From Streptomyces sp. R44 (GTDB lineage Bacteria; Actinomycetota; Actinomycetes; Streptomycetales; Streptomycetaceae), in NCBI RefSeq assembly GCF_041053105.1, contig NZ_CP163444.1:6294501-6358500 (forward strand): DNA of 64,000 bases, in the 5' to 3' direction. Under the pieces are notes generated by a model. The model was not told where the DNA came from and did no database searches. It saw only the letters and a list, made by a program, of their open reading frames with translations. A program made the translations under genes and the position numbers. This document shows positions 17,141 to 25,755 of the stretch, piece after piece (position 1 is the first letter of the stretch; every line of letters starts with the position of its first letter).

Positions 17141-17174
17141 GGAATTCACCCAGTCTCCGGCGCTGGCGAATTCC
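17141..17174. promoter_or_regulatory. Imperfect inverted repeat in a divergent promoter region
   Basis: GGAATTCACCCAG (17141-17153) and CTGGCGAATTCC (17163-17174) are near-inverse arms with EcoRI-like cores, between the ohr-type and CaiB-type genes. Placement suggests a shared operator. It does not match the AT-rich OhrR consensus I know. Confidence 0.35.
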
Positions 17175-17262
17175 CGGCGCTACGGATCTCCGCAGTCCTC
17201 TCCGGAGCTCCGCCGAATAGCGTGGAGGACATCACCGATCCATGAATTCAAGGGAGTTGGCC

Positions 17263-18348
17263 ATGACCGGACCGCTGACCGGAGTACGCGTACTGGAATT
17301 CGCGGGCTCGGCGCCCACCGCGTTCGTCGGCACCGTCCTGTCCGGTCTCGGCGCCGACGTCGTACGCGTCGACAGGGCGCCCGCAGCCCCCGAGGGCGCA
17401 CGCCCCCCGGAGAACCCGCTCTCCCGCGGCCGCCGTTCGGTCGCCCTCGACCTCAAGAGCCCCGAAGGGACCGAGCGGGCGCTCGCGCTCGCCGAGCACG
17501 CCGACATCCTCGTCGAGGGCTTCCGCCCCGGCGTCGCCGACCGCCTCGGCATCGGCCCCGCCGCCGCCCACGCCCGCAACCCGCGCCTGGTGTACGGGCG
17601 GCTCAGCGGCTGGGGCGGCCAGGGCGAGTGGGCCGGACGCGCCGCCCACGACCTCGCCGTGCTCGCCCTGACCGGAGCCCTCGACGCCGACCCGGTGACC
17701 GGGACGCCGGTCCCGCCCCCGACCGCGTACCTCTCCAGCTTCGCCGGCGGCGCCAACGCCCATGTGCACGGGCTGCTCGCCGCACTCCACGAACGGGAGC
17801 GCTCCGGCCGGGGCCAGGTCGTCGACACCGCCCTCGCCGACGGCGCCGCCCTGATCGCCACCCTGATCCACCAGTGGCGCGCGGTCCCCGGCAACCACAC
17901 CGTCACCGACGCCCCGCACTACACCTTCTACGCGGCCGCCGACGGCCTGCACCTCGCCGTCGCCGCCATCGAACCCCGGCTCTACCAGAACCTCCTGGAA
18001 CAGCTGGGCCTCACCGAGGAGGACAACCTCCCCGACCGCGCCGACGCGGCCGCCTGGCCGGAGCTGCGCGCCCTGATCGCCGCCCGCTTCGCCACCCGCG
18101 ACCGTGCGCACTGGGTGAAGCTCTTCGACGCCGTGGACGCCGGAGTGGCCCCCGTCCTCACCGCCGCCGAGGCGGCCGAGCACCACCAGCTCGCCGCGCG
18201 CGGCGCGTTCGTGGAGGTCGGCGACACCGTGCAGCCCGCCCCCGCCTCCCGCTTCGACCGCACCCCGGCCGGCGCCCCGGGCCGCGCCCCGCTCCCCGGC
18301 GAGCACACGGACGAGGTCCTCGCGGAATGGGCTCAGGCCTCCAGGTAA
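17263..18348 (+). CDS. CaiB/BaiF CoA-transferase family protein (alpha-methylacyl-CoA racemase type)
   Basis: Family III CoA enzyme of 361 residues. The N-terminus GPLTGVRVLEFAGSAPTAFV, the adenine-binding strand VVRVDRA, RRSVALDLKSPEG and VEGFRPGVADRLGIG are typical. GRAAHDLAVLALTG aligns with the His-Asp active-site segment of alpha-methylacyl-CoA racemases rather than with the formyl-CoA-transferase Asp motif, so a racemase is more likely than a transferase. ATG 17263 has AAGGGAG upstream; ATG 17242 does not. Its last 16 bases overlap the end of the convergent response-regulator gene. With the ADP-forming CoA ligase it suggests CoA thioesters in the neighbouring pathway. Confidence 0.88.
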   Translation: MTGPLTGVRVLEFAGSAPTAFVGTVLSGLGADVVRVDRAPAAPEGARPPENPLSRGRRSVALDLKSPEGTERALALAEHADILVEGFRPGVADRLGIGPAAAHARNPRLVYGRLSGWGGQGEWAGRAAHDLAVLALTGALDADPVTGTPVPPPTAYLSSFAGGANAHVHGLLAALHERERSGRGQVVDTALADGAALIATLIHQWRAVPGNHTVTDAPHYTFYAAADGLHLAVAAIEPRLYQNLLEQLGLTEEDNLPDRADAAAWPELRALIAARFATRDRAHWVKLFDAVDAGVAPVLTAAEAAEHHQLAARGAFVEVGDTVQPAPASRFDRTPAGAPGRAPLPGEHTDEVLAEWAQASR

Positions 18349-18977
18349 CGCAGCACCGCCAGGATCCGCCGGCTGTAGCCGTCGGTCCGGTGGAGCTCCA
18401 GCTTGTCGAAGACGACGCCCAGGTACTTCTCGACCGCGCTCAGCGAGAGGTGCAGCTGCCGGGCGATGGCCGCGTTCGTATAGCCCTGGGCCAGCACCTC
18501 CAGGACCTCCCGCTCGCGCGGGGTGAGCCGGGCCAGCGGATCGGCGTGCGTGCTGCGGACGACGAGCTGGTGCACCACCTGCGGGTCGATCGCCGCCCCG
18601 CCCCCGTGGATCCGTTCCAGCGCGTCGAGGAACTCCTCGACCTGCGCCACCCGGTCCTTGAGGAGATAGCCGACCCGTTCCGCGCCGGCCGCGAGGAGCC
18701 GGGCCGCGTAGCTGCGCTCGACGTACTGCGAGAGCACGAGCACCCCCGTCCCCGGCAGCCGCTCGCGGATCTCCACCGCGGCCCGCAGCCCCTCGTCGGT
18801 GTGGGTCGGCGGCATCCGGATGTCGGCGACCACGACGTCCGGGCGCCGCGCCTCGACCTCGGCGACCAGGGTCTCGGCGTCGCCGAACGCGGCGAGCACC
18901 TCATGGCCCTCCTCGACGAGCAGCCGCACCAGGCCCTCCCGCAGCAGGGTCGAGTCCTCGGCCAGGATCACGCGCAC
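18333..18977 (-). CDS. NarL/LuxR-type response regulator
   Basis: 214-residue two-component response regulator. The receiver begins VRVILAEDSTLLREGL with the acidic pair, has the phospho-acceptor Asp in DVVVADIRMPP, the LS switch and the GYLLKD lysine motif. The LuxR helix-turn-helix (LTPREREVLEVLAQGYTNAA) occupies the last 65 residues. GTG 18977 overlaps the end of the histidine kinase gene, so the pair is co-translated. Signal and targets are unknown; the DedA gene just upstream may share the transcript. Confidence 0.93.
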   Translation of the reverse strand: MRVILAEDSTLLREGLVRLLVEEGHEVLAAFGDAETLVAEVEARRPDVVVADIRMPPTHTDEGLRAAVEIRERLPGTGVLVLSQYVERSYAARLLAAGAERVGYLLKDRVAQVEEFLDALERIHGGGAAIDPQVVHQLVVRSTHADPLARLTPREREVLEVLAQGYTNAAIARQLHLSLSAVEKYLGVVFDKLELHRTDGYSRRILAVLRYLEA

Positions 18978-20101
18978 GGCAGCTCCGCGACAAGAGTGGT
19001 GGGTCCCCCGAGGGGGCTGTCGACGCGCAGGGTCCCGTCCAGCGCGGCGACCCGGCTGCGCAGCCCGGTGAGCCCGCTGCCCGCCGGGTCCGCGCCGCCC
19101 CGGCCGTCGTCCTCGACCCGCACGGTGAGCAGCGGGCCGACGCGTGTGACACGCACGGAGACGGCGGAGGCGGCGGAATGCTTGGCGGCGTTGGTGACGG
19201 CCTCCGACACCACGAAGTACGCGGCGGTCTCCACCGGCCGGGGCAGCGGCCCGTCCCCCGCCTCGAAGCGGACGCGCAGCGGGATCCCGCAGCGCTGCGC
19301 CACCCCGCCCAGCGCCTCTTCGAGGCCCAGGCTGTCGAGGGCCGCGGGGTACACCCGCCAGGCCACGTCCCGCAGCTCGGCCAGGACGTCCTGGGCCTCC
19401 CGGTGCGCCTGCCGCAGCAGCGCGTCCGCCTGCTCCGGGTCGCGCTCCCGGCCCCGGCGCGCCCTGCCCAGCAGCATGGCCAGGGCCACCAGCCGCTGCT
19501 GGACGCCGTCGTGGAGGTCGCGCTCGATCCGCCGGCGCTCGGTGTCCACGGCCTGGACCACGGCCGCCCGGCTGAGGGCGAGCTCGTCGATGCGGCGGCG
19601 CAGCAGCTCCTGCTCGGAGGGGCCGAAGCACGCGCGCGCGAGGCGGGCGTCGAGGGCGGTCAGCGCGTACAGGCCCTGGACGTCGAGGAAGAGCAGGACA
19701 CCGCCGAGCAGCAGCTGGCCGAGGAGTTCGGTCCAGCCGAGCGAGCCCCGGACGACGCCCCGGACGAGCAGGACGGCCAGGACCTCGCCGAAGACGAGGA
19801 GCCCGAGCACGATCGCGGTCACCAGACCGGCCCCCACCCGGGCGGCGAGGTACCGGAGGAGCCGCCGGTCGGGGACTTCGTACGCGCCGGGGAACCGGTC
19901 GCCGAAGAAGACCGAGCGGCGCCTCCGCTCCAGGGCGGCCAGCCGCCGGACCCCGGCCATCAGGACGGGCCGCGCGCGGGGCCACAGCAGGAAGGGGCCG
20001 AGGACGGGGCCGGAGACCAGGAAGAGAAGGGGACTGAGGCATCCGAGCAGCACACCGACGAACCGCCGGCCCGCCGAAGCCTCCCCCTCGCCCCCTCGCA
20101 T
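18968..20101 (-). CDS. Sensor histidine kinase (HisKA_3 type)
   Basis: 377-residue membrane sensor kinase. The N-terminal third has hydrophobic segments (GVLLGCLSPLLFLVSGPVLG, AGLVTAIVLGLLVFGEVLAV, LLLGGVLLFLDVQGLYAL), then a HisKA_3 dimerisation region with the phospho-His in ERRRIERDLHDGVQQRLVAL, and a HATPase domain with NAAKHS, DDGRGG and GLTGLRSRV. ATG 20101 has GGGAG upstream. It overlaps the response regulator downstream. No large extracytoplasmic domain is seen, so the signal is probably sensed in or near the membrane. Confidence 0.92.
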   Translation of the reverse strand: MRGGEGEASAGRRFVGVLLGCLSPLLFLVSGPVLGPFLLWPRARPVLMAGVRRLAALERRRRSVFFGDRFPGAYEVPDRRLLRYLAARVGAGLVTAIVLGLLVFGEVLAVLLVRGVVRGSLGWTELLGQLLLGGVLLFLDVQGLYALTALDARLARACFGPSEQELLRRRIDELALSRAAVVQAVDTERRRIERDLHDGVQQRLVALAMLLGRARRGRERDPEQADALLRQAHREAQDVLAELRDVAWRVYPAALDSLGLEEALGGVAQRCGIPLRVRFEAGDGPLPRPVETAAYFVVSEAVTNAAKHSAASAVSVRVTRVGPLLTVRVEDDGRGGADPAGSGLTGLRSRVAALDGTLRVDSPLGGPTTLVAELPCA

Positions 20102-20110
20102 GCTCCCGGA

Positions 20111-20194
20111 GCCTACTTCGTCCGGCACGGGTCCCCGCTCCCCGCTCAGGAGGCCTACTTCGTCCGGCACAGGTCCCCGCTCCCCGCTCAGGAG
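20111..20194. repeat. 42-bp tandem duplication at the dedA / kinase junction
   Basis: Two head-to-tail copies, 20111-20152 and 20153-20194, differing at one base. The second copy reaches into the last codons of the dedA gene and the first fills the 9-85 bp before the kinase start. On the minus strand the unit is readable without stops. Confidence 0.85.
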
Positions 20195-20868
20195 GTACGG
20201 CGGTGCTGGGCTCGGCCGCGCCCCCGGAGCCGTACGGCGAGGAACGCGGCCAGGGCCACCAGGACCAGCACCAGCACGGCCTTGGACAGCACGCCCACGT
20301 ACCCCTCGACGAGGTCCCAGCGGTCCCCGAGCCAGTAACCGGCCATCACGAGCACGCTGTTCCAGACGAGACTGCCGAGCGTCGTGAGGGTGAGGAAGAG
20401 GTGCATCGGCATCCGCTCGACCCCGGCGGGGACCGAGATGAGACTGCGGAAGATCGGCACCATTCGGCCCAGGAACACCGCCTTGGTGCCGTGCCGCGCG
20501 AACCACCGCTCGGTGCGCTCCAGATCGGAGACCTTCACCAGCGGCAGCCGGGCCCAGAGCGCGTGCATCCGCCGCTGCCCGAACCACGCGCCGATCCAGT
20601 AGAGGGTCACCGCCCCCACCACCGACCCCAGCGTCGTCCAGAACAGCGCCGAGGCGAGGCTGAGCACCCCCTGCCCGGCGGCGAAGCCGGTCAGCGGCAG
20701 GATCACCTCGCTGGGCAGCGGCGGGAAGAGGTTCTCCAGCGCGATGGCCAGCCCGGCGCCGGGCCCGCCCATCGTGTCGACGAGTCCGGCGGCCCACCCG
20801 GCGAATCCGCCGGCGGGCTCCCCGGCCAGGGCCAGGGCGGGGTGGGAGACGGGCGAGGTGATCGGCAC
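20188..20868 (-). CDS. DedA-family membrane protein
   Basis: 226-residue integral membrane protein of the DedA/VTT family, proposed lipid carriers (undecaprenyl phosphate or phospholipid). ENLFPPLPSEVILPLTGF is the family signature with the membrane-embedded acidic residue, and FLGRMVPIFRSLISVPAG is the second conserved arginine-containing loop. Five or six hydrophobic segments follow this order, ending in a basic tail. I chose GTG 20868 because GGAGA stands seven bases upstream; the frame is open further. It lies upstream of the two-component genes on the same strand, separated by the tandem duplication. Confidence 0.9.
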   Translation of the reverse strand: MPITSPVSHPALALAGEPAGGFAGWAAGLVDTMGGPGAGLAIALENLFPPLPSEVILPLTGFAAGQGVLSLASALFWTTLGSVVGAVTLYWIGAWFGQRRMHALWARLPLVKVSDLERTERWFARHGTKAVFLGRMVPIFRSLISVPAGVERMPMHLFLTLTTLGSLVWNSVLVMAGYWLGDRWDLVEGYVGVLSKAVLVLVLVALAAFLAVRLRGRGRAQHRRTS

Positions 20869-21009
20869 GGCGGATCTCCAGGACGGCGAGTGGGTTCCCG
20901 AGGCCCTCCGCCCCGGCACCCTTCACGCTAGAAATCCCACGTCACGCCCGGTACGAGGCTTCCCGCCCGGCCACCCTGCGGAAAACCGCAGGGCCGTTCC
21001 GGACAGGCC

Positions 21010-21672
21010 CTAGGCACCCGCCCGGAACGGCCCGTCGAGGGCGGCCCACTGCAGCAGCATGACGGTCTTCGCGTCGGCGATCCTTCCGTCGCGGACCATG
21101 GCGAGTGCCTCCGCGAAGGGGACCTCCACGGTGGTGATGTCCTCGCCCTCGGCGGCGACCCCGTGGGTCTCACCGGGGGAGTGCGCCGTGTCGTACGGAG
21201 CGGCGAAGAAGTGCAGGCGCTCGGTGACCGAGCCGGGACTCATGTAGACCTCGAAGACCCGCTCGGGCGCACCGATGCTGTGCCCGGTCTCCTCCTCGGC
21301 CTCGCGGCGGATCGCCTCCTCGGGGCTCTCGCCGTCGAGGAGGCCCGCGGCGGTTTCGAGGAGCATGCCGTCGGGGTGCCCGTTGACGTAGGCGGGGAGG
21401 CGGAACTGGCGGACCAGGAGCACGGTACGGCGTTCGGTGTTGTGGAGCAGGACGGTCGCCCCGTCGCCGCGGTCGTAGGTCTCGCGCTGCTCACGGCTCC
21501 AGTGCCCGTCGCCGTGCCGGAAGTCGAAAGTGGTCTTCCGCAGGACGTACCAGTCGCAGGACAGCACCTCCACGTCCTGGATCCGCACGTCCGGGTTGCC
21601 GGTCAGATCGCGGCCGTGCCGGTCGAGACCGGTCCGGCCGCGGCGGTCGGGGGTGTCGACGCCGGCGGTCAT
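21010..21672 (-). CDS. Nudix hydrolase (NudK/ADP-ribose pyrophosphatase type)
   Basis: 220-residue cytoplasmic pyrophosphatase. The Nudix box begins GLLDGESPEEAIRREAEEET and continues to GH, a complete G-x5-E-x7-REUxEExGU motif about residues 112-134. DVEVLSCDWYVLRKTTFDF near the N-terminus and VYMSPGSVTERLHFF after the box are typical of the NudK/GDP-mannose pyrophosphatase branch; the substrate is a nucleoside diphosphate sugar or ADP-ribose. Its ATG overlaps the stop of the upstream small gene (ATGA), so the two are co-translated. Confidence 0.92.
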   Translation of the reverse strand: MTAGVDTPDRRGRTGLDRHGRDLTGNPDVRIQDVEVLSCDWYVLRKTTFDFRHGDGHWSREQRETYDRGDGATVLLHNTERRTVLLVRQFRLPAYVNGHPDGMLLETAAGLLDGESPEEAIRREAEEETGHSIGAPERVFEVYMSPGSVTERLHFFAAPYDTAHSPGETHGVAAEGEDITTVEVPFAEALAMVRDGRIADAKTVMLLQWAALDGPFRAGA

Positions 21673-22046
21673 CGGGCGGCCGGGACGGCGGTGATGTCGG
21701 TGTAGACGGCGGCGCCCTGCCCGAGGGCCTGGGCGACCATCCGGTCGGCGCCCTCGGAGGGCCCGCCGATCCGCAGCACCGCGTCGCAGCGGGACAGCAG
21801 GCGCTCGGCGACGGGATGGAAGATCTCGTCGAAGAGCGGGTCGCCGGGGGCGGCGCCGCCGGCCGTCTCCAGGAGCGGGAGGGCGAGGGCCTCTCCGGTG
21901 ACGGGCAGGTGCCCGGCGCGGAAGAGCACGAGAGCGGCCTCGTTCATCGCCCGCACGTTGGCGGCCAGCTTGCGGGGGTCGTCGCCGGTGCCGGCCCGGT
22001 AGGGACCGGCGACGAGGATCATCAGGGGGCGGGGACCGGGGGTCAT
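21669..22046 (-). CDS. Small DUF4406-like / nucleoside 2-deoxyribosyltransferase-like protein
   Basis: 125-residue protein. MILVAGPYRAG, a central helix with ALVLFRAGHLPVTGEALALP, and DAVLRIGGPSEGADRMVAQA give the order of the DUF4406 / nucleoside deoxyribosyltransferase-like Rossmann fold: a glycine-rich first strand, an exposed Asp, and SEGA. Coupled by ATGA to the Nudix gene, so both probably act on nucleotides or their derivatives. No catalytic assignment is possible. The divergent DeoR-type regulator gene lies just beyond, on the same strand. Confidence 0.7.
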   Translation of the reverse strand: MTPGPRPLMILVAGPYRAGTGDDPRKLAANVRAMNEAALVLFRAGHLPVTGEALALPLLETAGGAAPGDPLFDEIFHPVAERLLSRCDAVLRIGGPSEGADRMVAQALGQGAAVYTDITAVPAAR

Positions 22047-22097
22047 GACCGCATCACTCCTCCATCAGGCGTACGGGTACGGGCGACGGCGTCCCGG

Positions 22098-22883
22098 TCA
22101 GGCGAGCGCCGTCCGGACACCCGCGTCCCGCAGGGCGTCCAGGGTCTGGGGGCCGCCGGGATGGGTGGCGGCGTCCTCCGCGGCCCGGTCGGTCACGAAG
22201 TCGTCCACCGCGTCGAGGGAGGCGACCCGGCTGAACGCGCGCACGCCCAGCTTGGTCGCGTCCGCGACCGCGACCGTACGGGCGGAACGGGCGAGCCCGG
22301 CCTGCTTGACGGCCGCGTCGTCGAGGGAGAACTCCGACCAGCCGTGCTCGGCGTGCACCCCGCCGATGGACATCACGAAGCAGTCGAAGGCCAGGGCCTC
22401 CAGGGTGCGCAGCGCGAGCGGGCCGACGAGGGAGCGCTCACCGGGACGGGAGCGTCCGCCCACGACGAGGAGATCGATCCCGGGCCGGTCGGCCAGGGCG
22501 ACGGCCGCCTGGAGGCTGAGCACGGCGACCGTCAGCGGGCCTCGGTCGGCCAGGTGCTCGGCGACGTGCACGGTCGTGGTCCCCGCGTCGAGCAGCACGC
22601 GCGAACCGGGCTCCACGAGCGCGGCCACGGCCGCGCCGATCCTGTCCTTGGTCGCGGTCTGCCAGGGCTCCCGCGCGGTGAACCCCGCCTGCTCCTCACG
22701 CGTGCGCGTGGCGACGGCACCACCGTGCACCCGGCGCACGAGACCCTGGCGCTCCAGCGCGTCGAGGTCCCTGCGGACGGTCATTTCGGAGACGCCCAGA
22801 CGAAGGGAGAGCTCCGACACGGAGACCCGGTCGGAGCCCTGCACCAATCGCAGGGTCAGGTCCAGACGATTGGCGACACCCAT
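22098..22883 (-). CDS. DeoR/GlpR-family transcriptional regulator
   Basis: 261-residue repressor. Residues 5-60 form the DeoR helix-turn-helix (VSELSLRLGVSEMTVRRDLD), and the C-terminal sugar-phosphate domain has GAAVAALVEPGSRVLLDAGTT, a standard effector loop, and ALAFDCFVMSIGGVHAEHG. It probably senses a phosphorylated sugar. The gene is divergent from miaB, with a 30-bp inverted repeat 14 bases before its start, a likely autoregulatory operator. The two small genes downstream on the same strand are possible targets. Confidence 0.93.
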   Translation of the reverse strand: MGVANRLDLTLRLVQGSDRVSVSELSLRLGVSEMTVRRDLDALERQGLVRRVHGGAVATRTREEQAGFTAREPWQTATKDRIGAAVAALVEPGSRVLLDAGTTTVHVAEHLADRGPLTVAVLSLQAAVALADRPGIDLLVVGGRSRPGERSLVGPLALRTLEALAFDCFVMSIGGVHAEHGWSEFSLDDAAVKQAGLARSARTVAVADATKLGVRAFSRVASLDAVDDFVTDRAAEDAATHPGGPQTLDALRDAGVRTALA

Positions 22884-22896
22884 GACGACTTTCTAC

Positions 22897-22926
22897 CACG
22901 GTGATGTTCGAATGAACATCACCGTG
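22897..22926. promoter_or_regulatory. Inverted-repeat operator between DeoR gene and miaB
   Basis: Perfect 13-base arms CACGGTGATGTTC (22897-22909) and GAACATCACCGTG (22914-22926) with the spacer GAAT. It is 14 bp from the DeoR start and 50 bp from the miaB start, so the DeoR protein is the natural binder. Confidence 0.7.
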
Positions 22927-22976
22927 TGCGAAATGACGGGACGGGAGCCATCCCCGGACCGCCTACCCTTGGACGC

Positions 22977-24500
22977 ATGACGAGCAGCAGCGACCGGAGC
23001 ACCGCAGTGAGCGTTGACGGCACCAAGACCTACGAGATCCGCACCTACGGGTGCCAGATGAACGTCCACGACTCCGAGCGGCTCTCCGGTCTGCTGGAGG
23101 AGGCGGGTTACGTCCGGGCCCCCAAGGGCGCGGACGGCGACGCCGACGTCGTCGTCTTCAACACCTGCGCGGTCCGCGAGAACGCCGACAACAAGCTGTA
23201 CGGCAACCTCGGCCGGCTCGCCCCGATGAAGACCACGCGCCCCGGCATGCAGATCGCCGTCGGCGGCTGTCTCGCCCAGAAGGACCGCGACACCATCGTC
23301 AAGAAGGCCCCCTGGGTCGACGTGGTCTTCGGCACGCACAACATCGGCAAGCTGCCGGTCCTCCTGGAGCGCGCCCGCGTCCAGGAGGAGGCCCAGATCG
23401 AGATCGCCGAGTCCCTGGAGGCCTTCCCCTCCACGCTGCCGACCCGCCGCGAATCCGCCTACGCCGCCTGGGTCTCGATCTCCGTCGGCTGCAACAACAC
23501 CTGCACCTTCTGCATCGTCCCCGCCCTGCGTGGCAAGGAGGAGGACCGCCGACCCGGCGACATCCTCGCCGAGATCGAGGCGCTGGTCGCCGAGGGCGTC
23601 TCCGAGATCACCCTGCTCGGCCAGAACGTCAACGCGTACGGCTCCGACCTGGGCGACCGCGAGGCCTTCAGCAAGCTGCTGCGCGCCTGCGGCCAGATCG
23701 AGGGCCTGGAGCGCGTCCGCTTCACCTCCCCGCACCCCCGCGACTTCACGGACGACGTCATCGCGGCCATGGCCGAGACGCCGAACGTCATGCCGCAGCT
23801 GCACATGCCGCTCCAGTCCGGCTCGGACTCGATCCTCCGGGCGATGCGCCGCTCCTACCGGCAGGAGCGTTTCCTCGGCATCATCGAGAAGGTCCGCGCG
23901 TCCATCCCGCACGCCGCGATCTCCACCGACATCATCGTGGGCTTCCCCGGCGAGACCGAGGAGGACTTCGAGCAGACGATGCACACCGTCCGCGAGGCCC
24001 GCTTCGCGAACGCCTTCACCTTCCAGTACTCCAAGCGCCCCGGCACCCCGGCGGCGACCATGGAGGGCCAGATCCCGAAGGAGGTCGTGCAGGCGCGCTA
24101 CGAGCGCCTCGTCGCCCTCCAGGAGGAGATCTCCTGGGAGGAGAACAAGAAGCAGGTCGGCCGCACCCTGGAGGTCATGGTCGCGGAGGGCGAGGGCCGC
24201 AAGGACGGCGAGACCCACCGCCTCTCCGGCCGCGCCCCCGACAACCGGCTCGTCCACTTCACGAAGCCGGCCGAGGAGGTCCGCCCCGGCGACGTGGTGA
24301 CGGTCGAGATCACGTACGCGGCTCCGCACCACCTCCTGGCGGAGGGCGAGGTCTCCTCGGTCCGCCGCACGCGCGCGGGCGACGCCTGGGAGAAGCGCAC
24401 GGCGGCCCCGAAGCCGACGGGCGTCCTCCTGGGCCTCCCGAAGATCGGCGCCCCGGCCCCCCTCCCCCCGGCGGAGACCCCGGCCTGCGGCACGCACTGA
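22977..24500 (+). CDS. miaB: tRNA-2-methylthio-N6-isopentenyladenosine-37 methylthiotransferase
   Basis: Radical-SAM enzyme that adds a methylthio group to i6A37 of tRNAs reading UNN codons. 507 residues: UPF0004 domain with [27 protein letters not shown] and GGCLAQKD (three Cys for the second Fe-S cluster), the radical-SAM motif in [16 protein letters not shown], and a C-terminal TRAM domain (about 400-470). The ATG at 22977 has TACCCT (22964-22969) seven bases upstream and no Shine-Dalgarno, which suggests a leaderless mRNA. MiaA, the enzyme acting before it, is encoded 1.6 kb downstream. Confidence 0.97.
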   Translation: MTSSSDRSTAVSVDGTKTYEIRTYGCQMNVHDSERLSGLLEEAGYVRAPKGADGDADVVVFNTCAVRENADNKLYGNLGRLAPMKTTRPGMQIAVGGCLAQKDRDTIVKKAPWVDVVFGTHNIGKLPVLLERARVQEEAQIEIAESLEAFPSTLPTRRESAYAAWVSISVGCNNTCTFCIVPALRGKEEDRRPGDILAEIEALVAEGVSEITLLGQNVNAYGSDLGDREAFSKLLRACGQIEGLERVRFTSPHPRDFTDDVIAAMAETPNVMPQLHMPLQSGSDSILRAMRRSYRQERFLGIIEKVRASIPHAAISTDIIVGFPGETEEDFEQTMHTVREARFANAFTFQYSKRPGTPAATMEGQIPKEVVQARYERLVALQEEISWEENKKQVGRTLEVMVAEGEGRKDGETHRLSGRAPDNRLVHFTKPAEEVRPGDVVTVEITYAAPHHLLAEGEVSSVRRTRAGDAWEKRTAAPKPTGVLLGLPKIGAPAPLPPAETPACGTH

Positions 24501-24545
24501 CGAACGAGCCCACCCGCCGTGTGGGCAGGCGTCCCGCTGGGGCGA

Positions 24546-24577
24546 TGGGGGCACCTCCCGGACGAAGTCTGGGGGAG
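24546..24577. repeat. Interspersed palindromic repeat of Streptomyces type
   Basis: GGGGGCACCTCCC followed by an arm pair CTCCCGGAC / GTCTGGGGGAG resembles a short element I remember scattered between Streptomyces genes. It lies in the 154-bp gap after miaB. Flanking GTGTGGGCA (24520s) and TGCCCACA (24580s) form a larger imperfect stem, so the whole may terminate miaB. Confidence 0.5.
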
Positions 24578-24654
24578 AAACGCATGCCCACAACGGGCGG
24601 GGCGCGGCGGGCGTAGGCCCACGACGGACGGCAGGGCGCAGTAGGCTGCCGATC

Positions 24655-25362
24655 ATGCTTGTCGCCGCAGCCGTCTGCCCCTCCCCGCCCCTGCTCCTCC
24701 CCGAGATCGCGACCGGCGCCGCCCCCGAGCTGGACGCCGCGCGGACGGCCTGCGCGGATGCCGTCGGGCTGCTCGCCGCCGCCCGCCCCGACCGGCTGTA
24801 CGTCGTCGGCCCCGCCGAAGCGGGCGCGCACGGCGCCTACCCGGCCGGTGCGACGGGCTCCTTCGCCGGATTCGGCGTCGACCTCTCGGTGCACCTGGGC
24901 GAAGGCCCGACAACCTCCCGCGCCCTCCCCGCCTCCCTCGCCGTCGCCGCCTGGCTCCTCACCCGCGCCGCCTGGGCCGACGCGCCGATCGAGGGCCTGG
25001 CCGTGGCCGAGGCGACGGCGCCGGACGCCTGCGCGGCGACCGGCCGTGAGCTCGCGGCCTCCGCCGAGCGCGTCGCCCTCCTGGTGATGGGCGACGGCAG
25101 CGCCTGCCGGACCGTGAAGGCCCCCGGCTACCTGGACGAGCGCGCGGCCGGCTTCGACGCGGAGGCGGCCCGGGCGCTCGGCACGGCCGACGTGACCGCG
25201 CTGCTCGGGCTGGACGCCGGGCTCGCGGGCGAGCTGAAGGCGGCCGGCCGCGCCCCCTGGCAGGTCCTCGCGGGCGCGGCCGAGGGCGCGGGCCTCGACG
25301 GCCGACTGCTCTTCGAGGACGCCCCGTACGGCGTGGGGTACTTCGTCGCCGCCTGGTCGTAG
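24655..25362 (+). CDS. Class III extradiol dioxygenase-like (LigB/MEMO-type) conserved protein
   Basis: 235-residue protein conserved, as I recall, between miaB and miaA in Streptomyces. The start LVAAAVCPSPPLLLPEIATG has the CPxPPLLxPE pattern of the class III extradiol dioxygenase subunit-B fold, and LLVMGDGSACRT a later conserved strand. The metal-binding His residues of true dioxygenases are not evident, so it is probably not an active ring-cleaving enzyme. TAGGCT (24642-24647) stands seven bases before the ATG without a ribosome site, so it is likely leaderless. Function unknown. Confidence 0.8.
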   Translation: MLVAAAVCPSPPLLLPEIATGAAPELDAARTACADAVGLLAAARPDRLYVVGPAEAGAHGAYPAGATGSFAGFGVDLSVHLGEGPTTSRALPASLAVAAWLLTRAAWADAPIEGLAVAEATAPDACAATGRELAASAERVALLVMGDGSACRTVKAPGYLDERAAGFDAEAARALGTADVTALLGLDAGLAGELKAAGRAPWQVLAGAAEGAGLDGRLLFEDAPYGVGYFVAAWS

Positions 25363-25378
25363 AAGCCCGGGCACACGA

Positions 25379-25423
25379 ACGGCGGACGGCCGCGGAGCGC
25401 GATGCTCCGCGGCCGTCCGCCGT
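25379..25423. terminator. Strong bidirectional terminator
   Basis: A 20-bp perfect stem (25379-25398 and 25404-25423; core GGCGGACGGCCGCGGAGC) with the loop GCGAT, between two convergent genes. Confidence 0.85.
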
Positions 25424-25452
25424 GCGGAGGGACTGTCGGGTGACGTCGGTCG

Positions 25453-25710
25453 TCAGGCGGCCGGCGGCGGCGTCGCGCCACCGCTCCCGGGCGTGCCGTC
25501 GTCCTTGTGACCGATCCGGTCGATGGCGTCCTTCGCCTTGCCCGTACCGGACTGGATCTTTTCGCTGTACTTGCCCTTGGTCTTCTCGTCGACCAGCTTC
25601 GCGGCCTTGTCCAGGCCGTGGTCGATCTTCTCGCCGTGCTGCTGCGCGAGGTCGGCGACCTTGTCCTTGGCCGGGGCGAGCTTGGCCTTCAGCGAATCCA
25701 GGAGACCCAT
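25453..25710 (-). CDS. MT0933-like small antitoxin-family protein
   Basis: 85-residue charged protein. MGLLDSLKAKLAPAKDKVAD, repeated Lys/Asp heptad-like segments (GLDKAAKLVDEKTKGKYS) and a Pro/Gly tail match the MT0933/Rv0909 antitoxin family. No toxin-sized partner of the Rv0910 type is adjacent, so the name may not reflect its job here. It may be a small alpha-helical stress protein. A RBS (GGAAGG) precedes the ATG. Confidence 0.75.
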   Translation of the reverse strand: MGLLDSLKAKLAPAKDKVADLAQQHGEKIDHGLDKAAKLVDEKTKGKYSEKIQSGTGKAKDAIDRIGHKDDGTPGSGGATPPPAA

Positions 25711-25755
25711 GGGGCACCTTCCCTCCGCGGACCTCGGGGGCCCGTATTCCGTGTC

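Noticed and set aside
16761..20387. Plus-strand ORF of about 1200 codons
   Set aside because: Arg/Pro/Ala-rich translation without family motifs, antisense to ohr, the response regulator and the kinase; a shadow of high GC.
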